From assembly GCF_001625215.2 (NCBI RefSeq), contig NC_030383.2, positions 2,926,779 to 2,990,778 on the forward strand: a stretch of DNA of 64,000 nt. Direction: 5' to 3'. Positions within the stretch are counted from its first letter, which is position 1, and every line of letters starts with the position of its first letter. The notes under the pieces are model-generated. The model was not told the origin of the DNA, did not search any database, and worked only from the letters and a program-made list of their open reading frames with translations. Positions 55,001 through 64,000 of this stretch are shown here, piece after piece. A program made the position numbers and the translations under genes. The stretch is from Daucus carota subsp. sativus (Eukaryota > Streptophyta > Magnoliopsida > Apiales > Apiaceae).

Positions 55001-56104
55001 ATCCTGGCTGTTTTTTTTTTTGTTTTAGTTGTGTGCTCGATTTAGTAGTCAGGTGAATCATCATGAGCTTCAGAATCTAAAATTTGTAAAGATCTACTAA
55101 CCTGCCACTATCAAGAACAAGCCTGGCTCATGTCCTTTCATCAGCCTTCTCAGAGTTTTAACTTTTAACGTCAACTATGGGCAGAAAGGAGTGGTGGTGT
55201 TTAATCATCATTCACTGCACGCATCTTTCATATTAGGACATCGGTAAATATCAAATGGATAAATTTGCAGTAATATTAGCTGAAAATTTCAGATGGATAA
55301 ATTTGCAGTAATATTAGCTGAAAACTTGAATTCAACTACCTTATAATAATTATTTAAAAGCTGCTTTGTAAAAATTATTTAAACATACAAAAAAAATTAT
55401 CAGACCATAACAGTACATTGCGCAGAACAGTATATTCCGAGAAATTATATGACTTTCTTAAAAAAATTTGAATAGTGCATTATTGATCGAGAGTGTACAT
55501 ATATGCCTTACAAATGAATGAATATTTGTTCCAACACATCTCGGCAGGATAATCGAGAGTCGTACTCGGGTGTTTCGAACAAGAATAAATCCACCACTAT
55601 GAAATTAAACTAAATTAGGTAATAAGTGTATTTAAATATGAAATCAAAACTAAATTGGACGTGTTCTCTGATGAGTTAAATCCAAATAAATAAGGTTTTA
55701 TTTGATTACAAATTTCATGTTTACATACTAATTTTGTAGATTTACGAGACTGTTAATATTTTCTATTTACACAAATAAAATAATTTTTTCCTTAAAAAAA
55801 GAGTATACATCTATGTATTTTTCCAAAATAATTGATTCATTCCTGAAAATAAGATGAGTTAAATGGTGGTAATTTTATTTTATTTTTTGCCAGAATGGTG
55901 GTAATATTTAAAATATATAAAACATATATAAGTGTAAGTCAATATGCGGTCCAACGTCAGCAATGGCATCTCAACTCTCAAGTAATGGCGTAATGCAGAA
56001 AGAAAAATTCTGAAACACAGTATAAAGGCTATAAAGTTCAGCTAAGAGTTAACTACTTCGATTTGTAACTTTAAGAGGAAAAATTCTATACTAGCTCTAT
56101 ACAA
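52061..56104. other. 4-kb region without a supported gene
   Basis: Either intergenic or partly intron or 3' UTR of the small gene at 51827. Short ORFs (for example 52938-53282 and 54011-54250) show no family motif. A partial GGGGATGTTTGGTTTAG element-like stretch lies near 54633. A direct repeat of AGATGGATAAATTTGCAGTA occurs at about 55255-55310. Confidence 0.4.
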
Positions 56105-56107
56105 AAT

Positions 56108-56796
56108 TCAGTAACCTCCAGACCCTCTAATTACCGAGAGTCTATTCAGTTTGACAGCAGAGGAACCAGGATTGCGAATGAAATCTGTTCCGCGGACCTT
56201 GTTAGTGAAACAATAGAAGTTAGTCATGGCAGCAGTCCATATAACGTAAAACCAGGTAATGTAGCTGCAGTCCAGATCGATGTATATGTATTGGGAATTC
56301 ATTACCAGGGCCGCGTTAGTATCTGCTATCAGCAATTACAGTCTGATGCGTCTACATGGATTTACTAGTAGAGCATTCAACTCAGATGAGAAGCTATGTT
56401 TTGACATACAATGGGCGTTGTCGCTCTGCTGATAGTTCACCACAAACCGACCCCCACCTTGGATGAAATGGCGAACAAGGACCTCAATCATTTTGACAGG
56501 CCAAAAACCAGGCAAGGAGAAACTTACCCTACTACTTTCTCCAAGATGAATATCAACCACTGGCTCTGTACTCTGTCTGAAGATAACGACCAAAGTTTTC
56601 AAAAGACCCCACCAGCACCTCCACAATAAAGATATGCATCTTGAAAAGTCACCCATAATCACATCGAATCTGTTTCTTTCTTTGGCTGCCAAGAGCTAAA
56701 TTTATCAAGAGAACATAATGAGGAATAGAAGGATTAGGGTGAGTAGTAGTGTCCCCAATGCGGATAAGGTAGCTTCAGCTGTATTTAAATTATTGG
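56108..56796 (-). other. Protein-like minus-strand segments downstream of the WD40 gene (unrecognised)
   Basis: Three stretches read like protein: 56705-56796, a possible exon after a CAG acceptor, ending in a hydrophobic tail (ATLSALGTLLLTLILLFLI) and a stop; 56339-56692 (RFDVIMGDFSR, TEPVVDIHLGESSR followed by a strong GTAAGT donor near 56520); and 56108-56335 (MNSQYIYIDLDCSYITWF, YCFTNKVRGTDFIRN) after a CAG acceptor. The last two share one frame interrupted by a single stop at 56336. They may be a decayed gene, spliced 3' UTR sequence or chance. I do not recognise a family. Confidence 0.3.
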
Positions 56797-56983
56797 CTGA
56801 TTTCTTCTCAAATCTGCACAAGGGCCAACTAATACTTTCTAAATTTTCAGGTAGCGCAAACACTGCACATGCGTTGAATTAACCAACGCTTTTGCTAACA
56901 ACCCCTTATTATGCTGGCCCATTTGAACAAAATGACAAATTGATCAAATCCGGAAGAAGGTAGGCACCCTACCAGACGAATCT

Positions 56984-59900
56984 TCAGAGAGCAACTGGTA
57001 ACCCATAATTGTGGAACGATCTTATTCTACCGTCCCAGCCGGCAGTAACAATCACCAGACCCCAGGCATGAGATATTGATGAGCACTGGCAGGATTTTTT
57101 TAGAAAATTATATTGGGTTTTATATAGTGCAGACGGTATAGCACGAGGACTTGGGGGAAGTTTCTCCTCCGGCCAAGTTGCAGATCCCTTGGGAATAGGC
57201 TCGACGGAAAATCCCTGGCCCATGGAGAAACAAGCAGATGGTGAGAAAGAGATCCTGTTCGAGACACACTCATCTACAACTTGTAAAGTGCACTCATTAT
57301 TTAAGATCCCTGGTCTCAAACCAGACCAAGAAATTGCCACTGAGGCATCATTGGAGAAGTACTCAAAGGACTTGCTGGTTTTTGGTTTGGTTAAGGACGC
57401 AGGTGGTTTTTCCTTATTGTTGGAGTCCCATAAATATACATTTGAATCATCACAAGCAGAGACGATATGCCTCCCGTCTGGAGTAAAAGAGGCAGATATT
57501 TGGTTTGCCCCACTTTTTAGGCCTGTAGATGATACACAATTCACATTACAAACTGAAAAGTTAAAGAACTTAAAAGCTTGATCTATAAAAAAGGCCTATT
57601 AATTTAATGTGAACCTAATGGAAAAGAACTATAGATGTAACGAGGCCTATTGCCTATCAATTTAAGGATTCTTCACACAAAGTTAGCCAGTTAAAAGGTA
57701 TGCGAAACAGCAAATGCACTTGCTACTGTGCTATATAATATTTTTCTTAAAATATCACCTCATTAGAGCAAGTCCAATAGGTGTGCTAAATCAAGTCTTA
57801 AATCCAAAAATAGGGAATATGGGATAAAATTGCACTCCAACACTATGCTAGTGATGTGCTAAATCACTAGCACAAGCCTCCTCTTCCCTATTTTTAGAAT
57901 ATGCTAGCCACTTCTAAACTATTTGTTTCATTAAAATATTCATTTCTCTCTCTCCTCCACATCATTTCTCTCTCTCTTTTTTTCCTCTTCCCCTCTTTTT
58001 TAATATTATTATAATAATAGGGAATGGATATAGGGAGTACTATTGGAGCTCATGTGCTAAATCTTGTGCTAAATCTTGTGCTAAATCACTAAGACATATT
58101 ATTTTATAATATTTTTAGGGAACCTCTTAGCATAGTGTTGGACTTGCTCTAAGAATTAGAACTACAAAAAAAGAACCACCAATAGCTAGCTATCTACTTA
58201 CCACTGAACTTGCCAATTATGTTCATCCCCTGAAGAATTTTAACTTGAGAATCCGCACTAGTAACCATTACTTTGCTTGGATCTTGGTCAAAGAACTGTA
58301 GTGAGAAATTATAATCAAGACAATTATACACGATATAAAAGAAATATTAGCACAGAAAGCACCTTTGGGAGATGAAGACTACCTGAAAGCCAGTTATCTT
58401 TTTGCTGTTAGGTTTCTTTTTACTATTTAAGCACATCTGAGCTTCCAGTAGGAGATGATTGTCTGATTCAAAAGTAAGCAAATAAACTAATTAATCCTTA
58501 TTCTTTCATCCCTAAAATTTTAAGATGTTCAATGGTGATTGATGCAACAGAACTGACTTGTACTACTATATATACTTTTAACCAAACCAATACATATATC
58601 AAGCCAAGTGATTTGTAATAGCCAAAAATTGACAAGATGTGGAACCAAAACTGAAGTTAATTTCATCATCTCCACACACACAGTAAGGACAATTTTTTCC
58701 TCAGGATATAGACAAGAACTTAGATAGGCTGCTATGGCTACATCTTGCCAATTACCTTATGTACCGCATGTCATAAGTTACATGACCATTTTGGTTATAG
58801 GAAACTAATATGCCTCGCAATCTAAAATTTTGCATATATGGTAAAGATATGCCAACTAATTCTCATCCTCCTAACAACAAATTGAAATCAAAATGTGAGC
58901 TTACGTTATTTATCTGCGAGGTGACAATGTTATAAAATGAATTCGACCATGTGTAACCAAAATTACCAGCAACAATATTTATGTCTAGCGGACGCAAAAG
59001 CTTCTACAATAATTTTATTTCTGAAGTAAATCTAGTACCTGTTACAGTGAACAATCTGCAGCTGCCAGTTACATTGCCAATGATCCCACCCTATATGATA
59101 TCAAGCAAAGACTCGTTAGTTAAACCCATCATTTGTCAACTTAAGCCTTCTTTTCAGATGGATGAAAAGAATTAAAGAGTCGCCAAACCTGCCCATCAGG
59201 GCGATAAGAAACAGCAGTCACTAGATCTCTCACATCAGTCCAATCAACAACTTGACATTCATCGATTGCCCAGATGCGAACTTTTCCATCAATTGAACCA
59301 CTAATAAATTGATTATCATCCACAGGGTTAAACTGAGCACAAGTCACTGCATTTCATTAACAAAATGTAGATGCTCTTAGTACTACTATTACCATGCAAG
59401 TTAACAATTCTACTGAAACTGAAAGACAAACAATCAGCACTGATATGCCGCAAATATATATATGCATTGAAGACCCACAAGAGGATGAGGGCTCACCGTA
59501 ATTACTGTGTGGAAAAGCTTTAAGAAATTGGTCACATCCTACTTTCCACAAATGAACAGTTTTATCAACAGATGAAGAAATCAGATGCTACACCAAAAAC
59601 AATGACAATTAGATATCTTTTATTTACAATAAAAATTCAAAACAGACGTAAACCTATAAATCAATTAACTTACATTATTCTTTGACCATGAGAGGTCCAA
59701 GATCTCTCCTGTGTGCCCCCGAAACTCGTGCAGCGGTTCCTCCAATATCCGAAATACCACTGGTGGGAAAATGATACAAGCCGAATCTGCAGTTTTCCTC
59801 ATTCTCTTCAACTTACTGATTTTTTCCTGCTCAGCCGCTAAAGGAGCCAATTCAGATAGATGATTTACAGTAAAGTATATGCAAGACGGGTCAATATCTG

Positions 59901-60822
59901 GGATATCAACTTCATTCGATCTCTCATCTTCCACAACTTGCCACACACGAACAATCCCATCTTCGCCGGCACTAGCAAGGTATTGACCATCTGGACTGAA
60001 TTTCATTGCCAATATTGAACCAGCATGTGCCTGTATATCTTGCCCAACAAAAAGAGCTGATAGCTCTTTCAAATGTTTTTTGCTTTGGTGAACCTTTACT
60101 CTCCGAACCCTTCCTCTCACAACTGAGTGGGATCCCATTGGAGGTGAACTTTGAGCTGCTTCTGTATTGTTTGCAATGCACGAAAAGGAACGAATTCGAT
60201 TAACCCACCTACTTTTGACCCTGTTCCCCGTCTTTGTTGTATTTCCAGCAACCTCAGCTTTTTGCTGCATGTTTTGCTGAATTAATGACTCCCTGATTTG
60301 TTGCTTTAAGCGTTGGTGAACTAAGGAAACCGAGGGAGAAGGAACCTCATTCCCCATTTTGGTTAACGGCTCAGGACCCGATTTATCAGTAACATTTGCA
60401 TCTTGAGATGTGAAATTTTCTTTTAAGCTCAATTTACTCGACAAATCAAAATCATCATTGGATAAGGTAGACACAATGGACCGGCTAGAACAGAAGTCAT
60501 CTTCAGAAGTTCCATTCCTCAACAAAGAAGCGCTATTCTCTCTTCTAAAGCTGTCACCACTACCAACCGAATCTACTGTATCAGCACAAGATTCTGCACC
60601 ATCTAAGCTTAATCCCATGAGCCTTGAGAATGCACAACGACGTCTTCGCACACTTAACGGTCCTTTAACCCAGACATCATACTGATAGCTACTGGAAACT
60701 CCATTTTCATTGCTATGGCTAGATTCACAAATATCAGACCCCGAATCAGATAAAGAAGAAACAATGTCATCCTTAGCATCGAAGTATGGACTTTCTTCGC
60801 CTTTATCACAGTAGCTACCCAT
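56984..60822 (-). CDS. WDR44-like WD40-repeat protein
   Basis: Seven exons: 59674-60822, 59497-59587, 59189-59346, 59039-59090, 58383-58462, 58202-58295 and 56984-57522 (2163 nt, 720 aa). A long polar, Ser-rich N-terminus ([19 protein letters not shown]) with [20 protein letters not shown] leads into WD repeats: [85 protein letters not shown] and [16 protein letters not shown]. This matches the plant transducin/WD40 family resembling human WDR44 (Rabphilin-11), thought to be a scaffold. Function in plants is not settled. Start and stop are the only ones compatible with the long first exon and the family-typical C-terminal NYGLP end. Intron 6 is enlarged by a MITE. Confidence 0.93.
57766..58149. 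mobile_element. Tourist-like MITE in intron 6 of the WD40 gene, 384 bp
   Basis: Inverted termini GAGCAAGTCCAA and TTGGACTTGCTC, flanked by TTA on the left and TAA on the right. The GAGCA..TCCAA terminus resembles that of the MITE at 26301-26592 (GAGCATCTCCAA), placing both in the PIF/Harbinger-related group. The flanking trinucleotides are not an exact direct repeat, so the precise end is uncertain. Confidence 0.7.
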
Positions 60823-61660
60823 GATTTCTTGAGTTTAACCCATAAAACCCCACCTCAAGAAACCACCTTTTGTAATCCCTATGCAATGTACTAATTCCAT
60901 ATGAATTTAAAACCTAAAACAACATTAAAAATACAAATTAACAACAAGAAAACACACAAACACAACCACCAAGATCAACAAAACAGAAAACAATTTAAAA
61001 ACACATATAAAAAATACCCAACACAGAAACATCAACAAAAACTAAAAACAATGGATCCAGCATGGATCCCAATCCAAACCCAATTAACAATGTCATTAAT
61101 AAACAAACACTAGCTCAACATACATTACACAAATATTCAACAAAATCCCATAACATAATTAAACAAATAATGCATAGAAATATGAACCAGAGGCCATGTA
61201 AAGAAGAACCAAAATCCCCAAAAAAACACATAAAAAATAAAACCCATTATAAAAACAATCACATGGTGTTTTATTGTTGAAGATTTAACATCAAACTAAT
61301 CACATTTTAAGCCAGCAATCAACACAAACATGAATATTTTATAAAAATACTCACATGGGGTTTTGTTCTTGAACGAGATGGAGTGAATTCTGGGTTGTAT
61401 GGATCTGTTCATCACAATTCAGGCCACTATTTCTTCAATCTCTCTCACACACATATATATAAAAATGAGCGACCATTAATTTAAAATAAAAAAACAATAA
61501 TAATATTTAAAATAGGGTTAATAAAATAGAGAATAACAGAGAGATGGGAGAGAGAGAGAGAGAGAGAGAGAAATCCTTGATATTCGTGAAGAGAGAATGG
61601 ACCGAGAAACGAGATTTGTTGGAGAGATAGAGATAGAGGAGTGGTTGTAACAAGTATATA
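60823..61660 (-). other. 5' leader, leader intron and promoter of the WD40 gene
   Basis: A donor (CCAT followed by GTGAGT, minus strand) near 61353 implies a leader intron of about 0.5 kb and a non-coding first exon at about 61356-61640. That exon contains an AG/CT microsatellite (61549-61571), giving a pyrimidine-rich leader. A TATA-like GTATATATAC lies near 61655. Confidence 0.5.
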
Positions 61661-62059
61661 TACAAGTGATATGTACTGTGGTAGAGTGTGAGTAAGTTTA
61701 GTATTAATGTACGGAGTAATAGAGTTGTGTTATGTAATGATAAAAAGTACGAAGCCGTCTAGTTCAACGTTAGTTTCTGTTTCTCTCTCTAATGCTGTCT
61801 TCTCCGAACAAACCAACCACGAACTATCTACTGCTTCTCTCTCCCCCGATCTCTCTTTAACTGTGTGCGCAGTATTTTCAGTAATTACTCTGATATTTTT
61901 TTTTGTTTTCCATGTCCAAATATTTCCGAGTGGTAGTGATTTAAATTATATTTTTCCGAATTGCGTGAGAGATAATAATAATAATGTTTGTGATATCGTA
62001 GTATCATTAATTTTTAATAGTATCAATGGTTTTAAATATATTTTTTATTATATTTTATT
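61661..62059. other. Intergenic region
   Basis: No supported feature. The plus-strand ORF at 61707-62111 runs into the MITE at 62060 and has no family features. Confidence 0.4.
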
Positions 62060-62250
62060 GAAATTTCCAATAGTGTGCCCATGTGCATATAATAGTGGCT
62101 CATTTTCATGAAAATGATCAGTTTTGATTGGTGGATGAGTAATAAATGTTGATGGCCCCAAGCATGCACACAAATTCCACCAATGAAAACAAGTCATTTT
62201 TACGAGAGTTGTGTTTATTATGTGCCCTTAAACACACATTAGAAAGACCG
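62060..62250. mobile_element. Mutator-type MITE, 191 bp (copy 1)
   Basis: Runs from GAAATTTCCAATAGTGTGCCC to CACACATTAGAAAGACCG and is flanked by a perfect 9-bp target duplication TATTTTATT (62051-62059 and 62251-62259), the Mutator (MULE) signature. The interior (TTTTGATTGGTGGATGAGTA) matches the copy at 62881. Non-coding. Confidence 0.88.
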
Positions 62251-62748
62251 TATTTTATTTATTAGATCAATTTATATTTTTTTTCCCGATGGTATAACGA
62301 GTGAGATATACTTATTTCTGAAAATAAATATATCTCACTCGTTGGCACTCTGTTTTACATGATTCAAAGGTCTTTGAATATATTTTTCATAAATTTTATT
62401 TATTAGATTAACTCATATTGTATTAAATTATTTATGATAAGTATAGTTTTATTTTTTGTCATAAATAATCTTAAACGGTGCTTAAGATATAATATAAAAG
62501 AAGACTAATAAAAAAATATGTATTATTCTTTTATTAAGTTAATTTTTAACTCAGATATACACTAGAACGTATATATCAATGAAATTTCTTAATTTTTGAA
62601 AATCATCGTTGAAAGGAAAAATAATACTCCCTCCGTCCCCTTCAATTGTTTACATTGGAGGGGGACACGGAGACCAAGACAATGTATGAAAAATGAGTAA
62701 AGTTAGATGAAAAGTGGGTAAAGTGGTGGGACCCATCAATATTTAATA

Positions 62749-63241
62749 CTCCCTCTGTCCCATTTTATATGACCTTTATTCCTTTTTGGGACGTCCCAAA
62801 AAGAATGACTTACGATTTTTGAACACTACTTTACACTATTACACCCACTACTTTCTTCCACTATCTCCATTATATAATAACGAATTTTCTATGGTGTGCC
62901 CAAGGGCACACAATAGTCACTAACTCCATGAGAATTCTAACTTTTGATTGGTGGATGTATAATAAATGTAAATGGCCCCCCTGCATTCACATCAATTCCA
63001 CCAATCAAAACAAGCCATTTTCATGAAAGTTGGTGCTTATTGTGTGCCCTTGGGCACACATTCGAAAGACCGATATAATAATATAAACACTATTATATCC
63101 ACTACTTTCCTCCACTATCTCAAATCTATTATTAAATATTAATAAGTCCCATCACCTTACACACTTTTGAACTAAACTTACTACCTTTTTCTTAATCTCT
63201 GTGAAAGTCAAACCAGCTCATACATTTTGGGACGGAGGGAG
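62749..63241. mobile_element. Stowaway-type MITE nested in the outer one
   Basis: Left CTCCCTCTGTCCCATTTTAT, right ATACATTTTGGGACGGAGGGAG in inverted orientation, flanked by TA (62747-62748 and 63242-63243). It is about 290 bp once the Mutator-type MITE at 62881-63072 is discounted. Confidence 0.8.
62881..63072. mobile_element. Mutator-type MITE, 192 bp (copy 2), nested in a Stowaway
   Basis: Starts CGAATTTTCTATGGTGTGCC and ends CACACATTCGAAAGACCG. It is flanked by the perfect 9-bp target duplication ATATAATAA (62872-62880 and 63073-63081). The inverted termini are about 37 bp and each contains the self-complementary TGTGCCCAAGGGCACA. Same family as 62060-62250. Confidence 0.9.
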
Positions 63242-63302
63242 TAATAGATTTGAGATAGTGGAGGAAAGTAGTGGGTGTAATAGTAGTTTTTATTGTTAAA
63301 TA

Positions 63303-63553
63303 CTCTCTCTGTCCCATTTAATTGTATACGTTTCTTTTCAACTGTTCGACACGCATTTCAATGCTCTTATAAAATATAGTTCCGTAACTTATTTTTGAGA
63401 TTTTCTTTTTCTGAATAAAAATATAACATCCAAACTTTAATTCAGAAAAAGAAAATTTTAAAAATAAATTACACAACTACACTTTACAGGAGCATTAAAG
63501 TCCGTGCCGCGTCCCCGTCCCCCAATGTATACAATTCAGGGGGACGGAGGGAG
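63303..63553. mobile_element. Foldback Stowaway-type MITE, 251 bp
   Basis: Left CTCTCTCTGTCCCATTTAAT, right GGGGGACGGAGGGAG, flanked by TA (63301-63302 and 63554-63555). The whole element folds back on itself: GCATTTCAATGCTCTTATAA on the left pairs with the complement near 63485-63510, and a TTTTCTTTTTCTGAAT arm pairs with ATTCAGAAAAAGAAAATT. Confidence 0.85.
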
Positions 63554-63940
63554 TATGAGATAGTGGGAGAAGATAGTGGGTGTAATGATTGAAAAAACTT
63601 ACTATTTATGGTAATGTAAAAAAATGAGAGGGACATATCAAAATAGTAACTGTAAAAAAATGAGAGGGACAGAGGGAGTAATCATTCTTAAATCAAAATA
63701 GAGTTAAATTTTGATTTGGATTAAGGGGTGAAGACGGGATTAACACCCTTCCATGCTGAATTGATCTTAGTCGGTATGTATTCCGATCTAACAAATTAAG
63801 GGCTTGCTTGTTTAATAGAAGCAAACACTATTTTTGTCTTCTGCTTTTCATGACCCGTTTAAGTAGATAAATAAAAACACCTTCAAGAAATTAAAAATGC
63901 AAAATTCTCTCTAGCTTCTGTTTTTTTCAAACACTTTGGG

Positions 63941-64000
63941 GCCACTTGGGTGAATTTAAATAAGCGTTTATTGCTTAAAGTAAAGAAGTGAAGTAGAAGT
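63941..64000. mobile_element. Left end of a transposon cut by the window edge
   Basis: GGGGCCACTTGGGTGAATTT followed by TTGCTTAAAGTAAAGAAGTG resembles the left end of the element at 50848-51510. The rest is outside the window. Confidence 0.5.

Larger units (their letters stand above)
62627..63678. mobile_element. Outer Stowaway-type MITE containing further elements
   Basis: Left end CTCCCTCCGTCCCC with TA at 62625-62626. Best right partner is GGGACAGAGGGAG at 63666-63678 with TA at 63679-63680. Between them lie two complete Stowaway insertions (62749-63241 and 63303-63553), which leaves roughly 300 bp of its own sequence. The pairing of these outer ends is likely but not certain. Confidence 0.6.

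Noticed and set aside
61707-62111. 134-aa plus-strand ORF
   Set aside because: Runs across the boundary of the MITE at 62060 and has no family features; likely chance.

Overview
The window is nuclear DNA from a flowering plant, probably a eudicot; I cannot name the species. Evidence: short GT-AG introns, AT-rich intergenic DNA, plant-only families (tau-class glutathione transferases, a PSY-type sulfated-peptide precursor, a plant S1/P1 nuclease) and plant mobile elements (Athila Ty3/gypsy, Helitrons, Stowaway, Tourist, hAT and Mutator MITEs, a miniature LTR element). Many host genes here have short exons, so I rebuilt the gene models from splice sites. In every complete model the exon lengths sum to a multiple of three.

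Layout. 79-1081 (+): last exons of an unrecognised Ser/Arg/Pro-rich protein with a duplicated exon. 1812-3195 (-): KEOPS subunit Pcc1/LAGE3. 4870-6673 (-): plant coiled-coil protein with a C-terminal membrane anchor, with its 5' leader reaching about 7.9 kb. 10165-24657: two head-to-tail non-autonomous Helitrons, the first split by a young, whole-looking 11.5-kb Athila element (11131-22636). 25844-27328: array of a miniature LTR element with 73-bp LTRs, itself hit by a Tourist-type MITE. 27530-31189 (-): three tandem tau GST genes. 32058-35653 (-): mitochondrial ribosomal protein bL9. 37049-37501 (-): PSY-like secreted peptide precursor. 40853-43788 (+): ER chaperone BiP, followed by a BiP-like relative (45691-47632) that lacks the signal-peptide exon and the substrate-binding beta-domain. 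48092-50073 (+): secreted S1/P1-type nuclease. 51827-52060 (+): small acidic protein. 56984-60822 (-): WDR44-like WD40 protein. 61.7-64 kb: a nest of MITEs inside MITEs.

The host genes look like an ordinary mixture with no shared pathway: tRNA modification (KEOPS), mitochondrial translation (bL9m), ER folding (BiP), detoxification (GST), nucleic-acid salvage (nuclease) and peptide signalling (PSY). The local gene families (three GSTs, two BiP-type genes) come from tandem duplication. The strongest unusual items are the BiP-like NBD-lid gene, the PSY-like gene, the multimeric miniature LTR array with its built-in empty site, the multi-level MITE nest with exact target duplications, and the Athila-in-Helitron insertion whose pre-insertion sequence survives in the neighbouring Helitron.
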